Source of the DNA: Streptomyces profundus
Lineage (GTDB): Bacteria > Actinomycetota > Actinomycetes > Streptomycetales > Streptomycetaceae
Length of the DNA stretch: 64,000 nucleotides
Assembly: GCF_020740535.1 (NCBI RefSeq)
Contig: NZ_CP082362.1
Location: forward strand, 5,144,501-5,208,500
Direction of reading: 5' to 3'
Under the pieces are notes generated by a model. The model was not told the origin of the DNA, did not search any database, and worked only from the letters and a program-made list of their open reading frames with translations. The position numbers were made by a program, and so were the translations under genes. Of this stretch, positions 8,904 to 17,565 are shown piece after piece (within the stretch, counting starts at the first letter, position 1; every line of letters begins with the position of its first letter).

Positions 8904-9413
8904 ATGGTCCACATGACGTTCACCCGCACGAAACTTGTCGTTGCCGCCCTGGCCACCGCCGCGTCGCTCACCCTCGCCGGGTGCGGCGGTGACGACGACG
9001 AGTCCGAGTCGACCACAGACGGAAGCGCCGAGAGCCCGGCGGCGAGCGACGCCGACGAGCCGGCCGACGAGCCCGCCGACGACGAACCGGCCGCCGACGA
9101 CGAGGCCGGCGACGAGGCCGCCCTCGAACAGGCCGTCCGGGACTACACCGTGGCCCTGTTCGCCCCGGACGCCGACACGGCCCACGGGCTGCTCTCGGCC
9201 CGCTGTGCCGCCGAGATGCCGGCGGCGACGTTCGCCGCGCTGGCCGACCAGAGCCACCAGGAGTACGGCGCCCAGGAGATCGAGAACATCAGCGTGGACG
9301 AGATCGACGGCGATTCGGCCCTCGTCTCCTACGGCATCGGTATCCCGCAGTTCGAGACCGAGGCCCAGCCGTGGACCCGTGAGGACGGCGGCTGGCGCTG
9401 GGACGCCTGCTGA
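8904..9413 (+). CDS. Putative lipoprotein, acidic linker and small C-terminal domain
   Basis: A 169-residue lipoprotein with hydrophobic core VVAALATAASLTLAGC (lipobox LAGC). A 45-residue Glu/Asp/Ala/Pro linker follows, then a domain with EQAVRDYTVALFAPDADTAHGLL and a Trp-rich end (DGGWRWDAC). The C-terminal part resembles the SnoaL/NTF2-like folds often found on actinobacterial lipoproteins, but this is weak. ATG 8904 and ATG 8913 are both possible starts. TCATGT (8894-8899) and ACATGA (8911-8916) could pair across the first start. Function unknown. Confidence 0.8.
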   Translation: MVHMTFTRTKLVVAALATAASLTLAGCGGDDDESESTTDGSAESPAASDADEPADEPADDEPAADDEAGDEAALEQAVRDYTVALFAPDADTAHGLLSARCAAEMPAATFAALADQSHQEYGAQEIENISVDEIDGDSALVSYGIGIPQFETEAQPWTREDGGWRWDAC

Positions 9414-9445
9414 CCGAGGCACGCCCCGCCCGCTCGCCCGTAAAG

Positions 9446-9487
9446 CGCCTGGCGTCGTCCCGACCGTGGTCGGGACGACGCCAGGCG
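9446..9487. terminator. Bidirectional hairpin terminator
   Basis: A perfect 20-bp inverted repeat: arms 9446-9465 and 9468-9487, beginning CGCCTGGCG, with a 2-base centre. It sits between the convergent lipoprotein (ends 9413) and secreted peptide (ends 9526). Confidence 0.9.
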
Positions 9488-9525
9488 TGGTTCGGCGCCG
9501 ATGGCTCTCGCCTCGGCGGGGAACG

Positions 9526-9759
9526 TCAGTTGGGGATCCAGCTCCAACCGCCGTTGGGGATCCAGCTCCAGCCGTCGCCCTCCTCGCCCAGGGTGCCCGT
9601 GGACGACGAGGCGGCGGCGGACGTGGAGTCGGCGTTCCAGCCGGCGGTGAGGGCCTGCCCCAGCGCCGGCCCTGCGAACAGGGCCAGGGAGAAGGTGCCG
9701 ACCAGGGCCAGCCGCCTGAACGAGGCGTGAGTTCCGGTACCGCTCTCGGTGCTCTTCAT
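9526..9759 (-). CDS. Small secreted peptide with C-terminal GWSWIPN repeat
   Basis: A 77-residue protein. ATG 9759 is preceded by GGAGCCTTCCCC. Residues 1-36 form a signal peptide (basic SFRR, hydrophobic core ALVGTFSLALFAG, likely cleavage after LGQA). The mature part is about 40 residues: ALTAGWNADS, a Ser/Ala/Thr stretch, then DGWSWIPN and GGWSWIPN at the very C-terminus. LTAGWNA also occurs in the CBM2 of the esterase at 7383. No cysteine occurs, so disulfide peptides are excluded. I do not recognise a family. A duplicated aromatic C-terminus could be a recognition tail, a peptide signal or a modified-peptide core; none is proven. Confidence 0.7.
   Translation of the reverse strand: MKSTESGTGTHASFRRLALVGTFSLALFAGPALGQALTAGWNADSTSAAASSSTGTLGEEGDGWSWIPNGGWSWIPN
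9529..9576. repeat. 24-bp tandem duplication encoding GGWSWIPN
   Basis: Two adjacent 24-bp units (9529-9552 and 9553-9576) differ at about two positions and encode the duplicated C-terminal octapeptide of the secreted peptide. The frame is kept exactly. Confidence 0.9.
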
Positions 9760-10316
9760 GGGGAAGGCTCCTTCGGAGACAGGATGACGGGAGGGGGCCA
9801 CGGGCACGGCGGGGCGACCCTCCGCGGGGAGCGGATCCCGTGTGCGAACGGTTGCCGGCCGCGTGAGGTTGACAACGCGGTGAGCCTAGGCGGCGCCAAC
9901 TGAGGGGGTCAAGGGCCGTCTTGACACCGGCGCCCCGAACCCTTCACCGGATGGGTGCCGGCGGCCGGGAGCCCGCACACGATGCCCAACAAGCTTCCCA
10001 GGCAGGTGTTTTACGCGCGGGGTGCGGACAACCCCCGCACATCGGGCGGCCCTTCGTCCTCGCGGGAGTGGGCCGGTCGACACCCCGTCGCCGCGCCGCG
10101 TACCGGCCCCCGCTTCCGTGCCGCTCGTCCCGACTGCGAACCCCGCCCGGTGGGCCCATCCCGGACCGGGGGCCCGCGTTCCACAGCCACCGATGACTAA
10201 GGTTAGCCTTACCTATTATCTTGCGTGGTGGTCGAGCCGCACGGGCGGTGCTCCCGGGTGCCGACGACGTGAAGCCGGGAAGCCGGGAAGCCATGAAGAC
10301 GGGGAGGGGACGCCCG
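9760..10316. other. Gene-free upstream region of the siderophore permease operon
   Basis: About 560 bp without a supported gene. Its left part is the promoter of the secreted peptide (minus strand). Its right end holds the iron box at 10197-10216. The centre is GC-rich with no convincing coding pattern. I looked for riboswitch cores and found none. Confidence 0.6.
10197..10216. promoter_or_regulatory. Iron box (DmdR/IdeR-type operator)
   Basis: TAAGGTTAGCCTTACCTA at 10198-10215 is a close match to the actinobacterial iron-box palindrome TTAGGTTAGGCTAACCTAA. It lies about 100 bp upstream of the first FecCD permease, so iron-replete repression by a DmdR1-type regulator is expected. Confidence 0.85.
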
Positions 10317-11363
10317 ATGCGTGTTGCGCGACCGGCCGCCGGCCGGGCCCGGCCGGCGCGGCGTGGCTCCGCGCTGAGCCGGGCGGCCGGGCTCGGGGTG
10401 GCGCTGGCCGTCCTCGGGTGCCTGGTCGTCGCCAGCACCTGGATCGGCGCCCGGGAGACCACACCCGTCGAGGTGCTGCGCGCCCTGTGGTCGGACGACG
10501 GCTCGTACGCCACCTCCGTCATCCGTGACCTGCGGCTGCCCCGCACGCTCACCGGTCTGCTGGTCGGCGCCGCGCTGGGCGCCGCCGGCACCCTCACCCA
10601 GGCGCTCACCCGCAACCCGCTGGCCGACCCGGGGCTGCTCGGGGTCAACGCGGGCGCCTCGGCCGCCGTTGTCATCGCCATCGGGGTGGTCGGCGTCAGC
10701 GGCTACGGCGGCTATGTGTGGTTCGCGTTCGCCGGCGCCGCCCTCACCGCGGTCGTCGTCTACGCCCTCGGGGCGTCGGGGCGCGGCGGCCTCACCCCCG
10801 TTCGGCTGGTGCTGGCCGGCGCGGCGATCGGTGCGGCGCTCTCCGGGGTGATCGCCGCCATCACGGTGCTCGACGCCGCGACCTTCGACTATCTGCGGTT
10901 CTGGATGGTCGGTTCGCTCGCCGGGCGGCGGCCCGAACTGGTCGCCGAGCTCGCGCCGTTCGTCCTCGTCGGCCTGGTGCTGGCGCTGGCGCTGACCCGT
11001 TCGCTGAACGGCGTCGCGCTCGGCGACGACACCGCCCGCTCGCTCGGCGTCCACCTGGGCAGAACCCGCGTCCTCGGGCTGCTGACGGTGACCCTGCTCT
11101 GCGGCGCGGCCACCGCGGCTGCGGGCCCGATCGGCTTTGTCGGCCTGGTCGTGCCGCTGGTGGCCCGGCAGTTGACCGGGCCCGACCTGCGCTGGTCGCT
11201 GCCGTACGCCATGGTGCTGGCCCCCTGCCTGCTGCTGGCCGCCGACATCGCCGGCCGGCTGGTGCTGCCGCAGGGCGAGTTGGAGGTGGGCGCGATGACC
11301 GCGATCATCGGCGCGCCGATCTTCGTCGCCATGGTGCGCGGGCGGAAGGAGATGGCGCTGTGA
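10317..11363 (+). CDS. FecCD-family iron-siderophore ABC permease (first subunit)
   Basis: A 348-residue inner-membrane permease with about ten hydrophobic segments. Family marks are LRLPRTLTGLLVGAALGAAGTLTQ near residues 75-98, RNPLADPGLLGVNAGA, and GPIGFVGLVVPLVARQL in the C-terminal half (the coupling region). ATG 10317 is chosen over upstream starts because GGGAGGGGAC precedes it. It transports ferric siderophore from the binding lipoprotein into the cytoplasm. Its GTGA stop/start overlap with the next gene shows translational coupling. Iron control is indicated by the upstream iron box. Confidence 0.92.
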   Translation: MRVARPAAGRARPARRGSALSRAAGLGVALAVLGCLVVASTWIGARETTPVEVLRALWSDDGSYATSVIRDLRLPRTLTGLLVGAALGAAGTLTQALTRNPLADPGLLGVNAGASAAVVIAIGVVGVSGYGGYVWFAFAGAALTAVVVYALGASGRGGLTPVRLVLAGAAIGAALSGVIAAITVLDAATFDYLRFWMVGSLAGRRPELVAELAPFVLVGLVLALALTRSLNGVALGDDTARSLGVHLGRTRVLGLLTVTLLCGAATAAAGPIGFVGLVVPLVARQLTGPDLRWSLPYAMVLAPCLLLAADIAGRLVLPQGELEVGAMTAIIGAPIFVAMVRGRKEMAL

Positions 11364-12508
11364 GCCGGCACCCGACCGCCCGCGTGGTGCCGGGCACCGT
11401 TCCCGTCCGGCTCTGGTCGGCGCGGGTGACGTTCCTGCTGCGCCCCCGTCTGCTGCTGGTCGCCGTCTTGGCGCTGCTCGGCTGCGGTGTCCTGATCGGC
11501 GTCAGCCTGTGCGTCGGCGCCTACCCGGTCTCCGTGCCCGAGGTCGCCGAGGCGCTCTTCCACGGCACGGGGGACCGGCTCGCGGTGCACTTCGTCACCC
11601 AGGAGCGGCTGCCGCAGGCGCTGGTCGCCGCGCTGGCCGGGGCCGCGCTGGGGATCAGCGGCGCGATCTTCCAGAGCATGACGCGCAACCCGCTGGCCAG
11701 CCCCGACGTGATCGGCTTCAACAGCGGCGCCGCCACAGGCGCGATCGTGGTCATCGTGGTCGTCGGGGGCGGCGCCGGACAGGTCGCCGTCGGCGCGGTC
11801 GGCGGCGGACTCGGCGCGGCTGCCGTGGTGTTGGCGCTGGCGCGCAGGGGAGGCTTCCAGGGCTCCCGGCTGGTCCTGATCGGCATCGGCGTCACCGCCG
11901 TCCTCGGCTCGGTCAACTCCTATCTGCTGACCCGCTCGGAGCTCAACACCGCGCAGAACGCGCATATCTGGCTGATCGGCAGCCTGCACGGCCGCTCCTG
12001 GGCGGAGTTCGGCACGCTGGCGCTCGCGCTGCTCGTCCTGCTCCCGGTGGTCGCCACGCTGGGCCGGCGGCTGCGCTCGCTCGAACTCGGCGACGATCTC
12101 GCCGGCGGGCTCGGACTCCCGGTGGCCGGCACCCGGTTGGCGCTGACGGCGCTCGGCGTGGCGCTCTGCGCGGTCGCGGTGGCGAGCGCCGGGCCGATCC
12201 CGTTCATCGCGCTGGCCGCGCCGCAGATCGCCGCCCGGCTGGCCAGGGGCACCGGGGTGAGCCTGGCCGCCGCCGGGCTGGTGGGCGCGACCCTGCTCAC
12301 CGGCGCCCATCTCGTCGCCAACCAGCTCTTCGCCGTCCTGGCCTGGTGCGGCGAACGGGCGGCGTGGCTGTCCTTCGTCGATCCGGGGCAGCGCCATGTG
12401 CAACTGCCCGTCGGGGTGTTGACGGCGCTGCTCGGCGGGCCTCTATCTGGCCTGGCTGCTGCGTCGAAGGTGACGCCGATGGCGACTTTGATGGGCCGGG
12501 GGTGGTGA
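11360..12508 (+). CDS. FecCD-family iron-siderophore ABC permease (second subunit), apparent C-terminal frameshift
   Basis: A 382-residue permease starting with GTG 11360 inside the preceding stop. It has family motifs QERLPQALVAALAGAALGISG, RNPLASPDVIGFNSGAA and SAGPIPFIALAAPQIAARL. The C-terminus is odd: the frame reads LLGGPLSGLAAASKVT and continues 17 more codons. Shifting frame near 12440 instead gives YLAWLLRRR then a stop at 12471-12473, the ending expected for FecCD proteins. A 2-base loss (or 1-base gain) in the C run at 12437-12443 explains this. Whether it is real or a base-calling error cannot be told from the window. No ATPase gene follows. Confidence 0.88.
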   Translation: MSRHPTARVVPGTVPVRLWSARVTFLLRPRLLLVAVLALLGCGVLIGVSLCVGAYPVSVPEVAEALFHGTGDRLAVHFVTQERLPQALVAALAGAALGISGAIFQSMTRNPLASPDVIGFNSGAATGAIVVIVVVGGGAGQVAVGAVGGGLGAAAVVLALARRGGFQGSRLVLIGIGVTAVLGSVNSYLLTRSELNTAQNAHIWLIGSLHGRSWAEFGTLALALLVLLPVVATLGRRLRSLELGDDLAGGLGLPVAGTRLALTALGVALCAVAVASAGPIPFIALAAPQIAARLARGTGVSLAAAGLVGATLLTGAHLVANQLFAVLAWCGERAAWLSFVDPGQRHVQLPVGVLTALLGGPLSGLAAASKVTPMATLMGRGW

Positions 12509-12535
12509 CGGGGGCCGGCCGGGGCCGGCCCCCGT
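12509..12535. terminator. Hairpin between convergent siderophore genes
   Basis: GGGGGCCGG and CCGGCCCCC arms around a short centre lie between the permease end and the binding-protein end, consistent with a shared terminator. Confidence 0.7.
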
Positions 12536-12538
12536 CGT

Positions 12539-13534
12539 TCAGAGCTGGGCGAGGATGGCTTCGATCTCGTCCACCGCGCCGTTGGCGTAGCGGTAGGAGC
12601 AGACGCCGTAGTGCCGGACGGGGAAGGCGCGGCCCGCGCTGACCGGGGCGAGGCCCCGCCAGACCGGGTTGGCCACCAACTCCGCCGTGGGCGCGGCCAG
12701 TTCACCGTCGAACAGCTGCGAGTAGATCAGCACGGTGCAGTCCTCAAGGACCTCCAGGTCCTCGTAGGACATCTCGACGAAGCCCGCCTCGTCGTCGGAG
12801 ATGCCGGCGCCGATGGTCAGGCCCAGGTCCCGCAGCACGGAGAGCAACGGCGAGCCGAGGAAGAACGTCCCGTTGGGTCCGCCGCTGAGCGGCGCCCAGA
12901 CGGAGGCGGCTATCTGGTCGGCGTAGGTGTCGCGGACCTCGGCGAGGCGGCTCTGGTAGACGTCGCGGATCTCGGTCAGCCGGTCCGAGCGGTTGACCGC
13001 GTCGGCGACCCGCTCCGCCTGCTGGTGCCAGAGGCTGTCGCTGTCATGCCAGTTGAAGTGGACCACGGGCGCGATGGGGGTCAGCTCCTCGGCCTTGGCC
13101 GCGTAGAACTGGTCCAGGATCAGGTCGGGGGCGACGGACGCCACCGCCTGGGCGTTGGGCTCGCCGGGGACGCCGATGGTGGTGACGTCGCTGATCGCCT
13201 CGTGGATGTCCGCCGGCAGGGTGGCGGGCGCCGCGGTGCCCTCCGGGATGCCGACCGGGACCATGCCCACGTCGGAGAGCATCCAGACGCTGTAGTTGTC
13301 GGTGACCACCACCCGCTCGGGCCGCGCGGGCACGGTGACGCGGCCGTTGTCCGCGTCCACCGTCCGCTCGGTGTCGGCGGCGGCGTCGGGAGTGGCGTCG
13401 GCGTTGTCGGTGTTGTCGGCGTTGTTACCGCCGCGCACACCGCAGGCGGCGAGGCTCAGCACGCCGCCGAGGCCGGCGGCGCCGCCGATCAGGCGTCTGC
13501 GGTCAAGGGTCAACAGGGAGTTGGCGCTGGTCAC
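12539..13534 (-). CDS. Iron-siderophore-binding lipoprotein
   Basis: A 331-residue periplasmic-binding-type protein of the FepB/FhuD fold. The N-terminus has a twin-arginine-like RRRLIGGAAGLGG and lipobox LAAC. An Asn/Asp/Ala linker follows, then DNGRVTVPARPERVVV, the characteristic beta-strand entry of this family, and APDLILDQFY in the first lobe. The GTG start at 13534 follows the iron box at 13592. It is convergent to the two permeases and surely their partner. The two units share iron control but not a transcript. The matching ATPase is not nearby and must be supplied in trans. Confidence 0.92.
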   Translation of the reverse strand: MTSANSLLTLDRRRLIGGAAGLGGVLSLAACGVRGGNNADNTDNADATPDAAADTERTVDADNGRVTVPARPERVVVTDNYSVWMLSDVGMVPVGIPEGTAAPATLPADIHEAISDVTTIGVPGEPNAQAVASVAPDLILDQFYAAKAEELTPIAPVVHFNWHDSDSLWHQQAERVADAVNRSDRLTEIRDVYQSRLAEVRDTYADQIAASVWAPLSGGPNGTFFLGSPLLSVLRDLGLTIGAGISDDEAGFVEMSYEDLEVLEDCTVLIYSQLFDGELAAPTAELVANPVWRGLAPVSAGRAFPVRHYGVCSYRYANGAVDEIEAILAQL

Positions 13535-13591
13535 TTGAGCCCCCAGGCATCAGGTCGGGCAGCGGGCAGGACAACGAAGGCCCCCTCGAAG

Positions 13592-13610
13592 TGAGGTAAG
13601 CCTTGCCTAA
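13592..13610. promoter_or_regulatory. Iron box upstream of the siderophore-binding lipoprotein
   Basis: TGAGGTAAGCCTTGCCTAA is a 19-bp imperfect palindrome matching the iron-box consensus. It ends 5 bp from the stop codon of the GntR gene and lies 58 bp from the lipoprotein start. Confidence 0.85.
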
Positions 13611-13614
13611 GTTA

Positions 13615-14592
13615 TCAGGGGGTGTCGGGGTCCGACCGGTCGGATTCCGCGTCCCGCCTCCGCCTGGCCGCCAGCCGGAGGTCCCGCACCACCTCGGCGA
13701 CCATACGGACCGAGGCGGCGTCCAGGACGTTCCCGTACTCGATCACCCGCACCCGGCCGGCGAGTTGGCGGCTGAGGCCGGGCATCTCGCTGGGCACCAC
13801 CACGAGATCGACATCCCGCAGCTGCTCGTCCGAAGTCCCCGCCAGCACCGCGATATTGGTGATCCCGGCCTGCGTCAGCGAATCGCGGATGCTCGCCGCC
13901 TGGTCCTCCGTCGAGTACCACAGGCCCACCGTGCGGTCCTTCGGCACCTGGGCGATCTGGACCAGCGTCCGCACATGCGGCGCGGCCACGATCGCGATCA
14001 CATCCGTCGTCGGCCGCCGCAACAGGCCCCGCACCTCGGCCAGATGGAAGAACGTCGTCAGCACCAGATCGGCGCGTTCGGCCGCCGGGTCGAAGCCGCC
14101 GAGCACCAGAGGGCGGACCGGCAGGCCCAACTCCCGCTCCAGCGCCCCGGCGAAGTGCCGCGCGCGCTCGGCGTTGCACTCGACAAAGGACACCAGGGGC
14201 GTCTCGTCGTCCGCCCCCGGGGCGGTGAGACGCGCCACGATCTCCCTGATGTCCCCTGGGTCCAGGCCGAGTCGGGCGCAGGCGCGGGTGGCGGACGCCA
14301 GGATCGCGCGGGCGCGCTCCCTGGCGGCCGAGTCCGCGCGGGCGCGCTCCCCGCCGACCACCACCATGCCCCGCCGCCCCCTGGCCTCGACGAGCCCGCG
14401 CTCCCGCAGCTCGCGGTAGGCGTGCGCCACCGTGTTGCGGTTGATCCCCAGATTGTCGGCGAGCAGCCGGGACCCCGGCAGCCGCTCCCCGTCCCGCAGC
14501 TGCCCCAGCTCGATCATGAACGTCAACTGCGTGACGATCTGGCGGTAGATCGGCACATCGGAGTGCTGGCTGACCCGGACGATGGCGGACAC
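13615..14592 (-). CDS. GntR-family transcriptional regulator
   Basis: A 325-residue regulator with an N-terminal winged HTH: PIYRQIVTQLTFMIELGQL, LPGSRLLADNLGINRNTVAHAYREL at about 12-55. The C-terminal 230 residues are not a PLP-aminotransferase (MocR) domain, nor a recognisable UTRA or FCD domain. They look like a periplasmic-binding/Rossmann-type module (VRPLVLGGFDPAAERADLVLTTFF, DVIAIVAAPHVRTLVQIAQ). GTG 14592 is chosen because GGGAGGCGGGG precedes it; an upstream TTG at 14640 falls inside an operator-like repeat. It is divergent from the dialkylglycine decarboxylase gene and likely regulates it. Confidence 0.85.
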   Translation of the reverse strand: MSAIVRVSQHSDVPIYRQIVTQLTFMIELGQLRDGERLPGSRLLADNLGINRNTVAHAYRELRERGLVEARGRRGMVVVGGERARADSAARERARAILASATRACARLGLDPGDIREIVARLTAPGADDETPLVSFVECNAERARHFAGALERELGLPVRPLVLGGFDPAAERADLVLTTFFHLAEVRGLLRRPTTDVIAIVAAPHVRTLVQIAQVPKDRTVGLWYSTEDQAASIRDSLTQAGITNIAVLAGTSDEQLRDVDLVVVPSEMPGLSRQLAGRVRVIEYGNVLDAASVRMVAEVVRDLRLAARRRRDAESDRSDPDTP

Positions 14593-14612
14593 GGCCCCCC
14601 GCCTCCCTCCTG

Positions 14613-14640
14613 TGACCCAGCCAACCTTTGACCCAGCCAA
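14613..14640. promoter_or_regulatory. Direct repeat TGACCCAGCCAA x2, candidate GntR operator
   Basis: Two perfect 12-bp copies at 14613-14624 and 14629-14640, separated by 4 bp, in the divergent promoter just upstream of the regulator start. A 16-bp centre-to-centre distance places both sites at similar DNA faces. The operator role is inferred from position. Confidence 0.6.
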
Positions 14641-14711
14641 AACCCTAGAGCACCGGTCCAGAACCAGCGACTCCCGCGCTCAGGGCGGGGACAAGCCTTG
14701 CGTCGCCGTGA

Positions 14712-16106
<1,395 letters not shown>

Positions 16107-16121
16107 GATGCCGCGATGGTG

Positions 16122-16736
16122 TCAGCGATCGGTGGGGTCGGGGTCGTTGGCGAAGCGGCGTTGGAGGAGGTCGGAGCCGGGGCCGGTCATTCCGCGGAGC
16201 GTGCAGCGGACGAGGTTGTAGCCCTGGCGGACCACGTCGTCGTGGGCCTCGGCGAGGATGACCCGGCTGTCGGCGGGCCGCTCCGCGTGGGTCAGGGGTC
16301 CGTCGAAGGCGTAGACCGTCCAGGTCGAGCCGACGGTGAAGCGGTCGAGGGACTCGCGCGCGATGATCTCGGCGATATGGGAGTCGACGAGGGTGCCGTC
16401 GATGTCGAGGCGGACCGAGAGCAGGTCATAGGGGTCGACATCGCCGTCGGCGTCGGGCTCGGCGTTGAGGGTGCGCCGGCCGGTGACGGTCGCCTCGCGG
16501 GGAGTCCGGTCGAGGGCCGGAAGCACGCGGAGAAACATCCGGTTGGCAGCGATGACGGCGGACAGTCCGAGCGCGAGGACGACGACGAAGAGACGTTCGA
16601 TCCCACCGGCCTCGGGCCTGCGGAAGAATCCGGCGGTGAGCCAGGCGACGAGCGCCAGCACGCTCGCCCACAGCACGCGCTGTTCGAAGCGCTGGGCCCG
16701 GTGCCGGAGCGCCGCGTCGGGGTGGGGTGGTTCCAC
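16122..16736 (-). CDS. Membrane protein of unknown function (cassette gene 3)
   Basis: A 204-residue protein. Two hydrophobic segments (VLWASVLALVAWLTAGFF at about 21-38 and LFVVVLALGLSAVIAA at 49-64) precede a soluble, beta-rich domain of about 130 residues with LLSVRLDIDGTLVDSHIAEIIARE and WTVYAFDGPL. The HAD-like phrase DIDGTLVDS is probably coincidental: it comes late and lacks the other HAD motifs. GTG 16736 is preceded by GGAG. It is the last of three consecutive minus-strand genes of similar design. Function not recognised. Confidence 0.75.
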   Translation of the reverse strand: MEPPHPDAALRHRAQRFEQRVLWASVLALVAWLTAGFFRRPEAGGIERLFVVVLALGLSAVIAANRMFLRVLPALDRTPREATVTGRRTLNAEPDADGDVDPYDLLSVRLDIDGTLVDSHIAEIIARESLDRFTVGSTWTVYAFDGPLTHAERPADSRVILAEAHDDVVRQGYNLVRCTLRGMTGPGSDLLQRRFANDPDPTDR

Positions 16737-16769
16737 GGGGACTCCGCTCCGATCGGGTGGCGTGGCGGC

Positions 16770-17564
16770 TCAGATGGCCAGGGGCAGGATCGCGGGACCG
16801 GGACCGGGACCGGGGCCTGGCATCGGCGCGTGCGCGACGCGTACGGGGGTGCCGGGTTCGAGAAGGGCGAGCTCTTCGGGCAGCCGGCTCCTGGTGTCGC
16901 TCAACCGCCGGTCGGCGCAGCTGACCAGCACCGTGGTCGGCCACCAGTCACCGTCGGGGTCGCCGTCGACCGTGACGGACTCGACCACGGCGTCGACGAT
17001 GCCGGCCCGCCCCCGGGCGCGTTGGTCACGGAGCCGGAGCACCACACGTGGGTCCTGGTGCGGTTCGATCCAGACCAGGTGCCGCATCGTCGGGTGACGA
17101 CGGAAGGCGAACAGCATGCCGGGACGGATGTGGCAGCCGTCCTCGGCGTCGAACTCCCTTGTTCCGTAGACAAGTTGGTCCGTCGTCGAGCCCATGGGGC
17201 GGCCGATGACCCGGGCCGTGTGTGTCGTGTTCCCGGCGTTCGACCAGGTCGTGATCTCGACCCCGACCACCACCGCCGCCTCGCGCGGCGTGTGGGGTCG
17301 GGGCCGCTCCGGATCCAGCTCGTCGACGAAGTTGACGCAGCCGACGAGGGTCACCACCGTGAGCACGCTCGCCACGATCCACAGCCACGGCCAGTCGGTG
17401 ACGGACAGCGCGACGATCCCGGCCAGCACGGTCAGCGCGGCCAACGGGACGCTGATCCGCAACCGCGTCCGCAGGCGGCGCCGCCGCCGTTCGTGGAGGG
17501 CGAGCATGAACGCGTCGGGCGGCCCGGCGTCCCGCTCCGTCTCGCACTCGCGGTCGTCGTTCAT
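16770..17564 (-). CDS. Membrane protein of unknown function (cassette gene 2)
   Basis: A 264-residue protein with a basic N-terminus (HERRRRRLRTRLRISV). Two membrane segments at about 38-80 (VPLAALTVLAGIVALSV, LWIVASVLTVVTLVG) are followed by a soluble domain of about 180 residues (VVVGVEITTWSNAGNTTHTARVIG, AFRRHPTMRHLVWIEPHQDPRV) and a Pro/Gly tail. Its start is one base from the stop of the upstream gene, so the genes are coupled. I do not recognise a family; the topology (TM pair plus beta-rich cytoplasmic or external domain) repeats in cassette gene 3. Confidence 0.75.
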   Translation of the reverse strand: MNDDRECETERDAGPPDAFMLALHERRRRRLRTRLRISVPLAALTVLAGIVALSVTDWPWLWIVASVLTVVTLVGCVNFVDELDPERPRPHTPREAAVVVGVEITTWSNAGNTTHTARVIGRPMGSTTDQLVYGTREFDAEDGCHIRPGMLFAFRRHPTMRHLVWIEPHQDPRVVLRLRDQRARGRAGIVDAVVESVTVDGDPDGDWWPTTVLVSCADRRLSDTRSRLPEELALLEPGTPVRVAHAPMPGPGPGPGPAILPLAI

Positions 17565-17565
17565 T

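Noticed and set aside
9760..10316. Cobalamin or other riboswitch before the siderophore permeases
   Set aside because: No conserved core elements could be placed; the iron box explains the expected regulation.
16122..16736. HAD phosphatase because of DIDGTLVDS
   Set aside because: The motif sits about residue 110 after two membrane segments and no other HAD motif follows.
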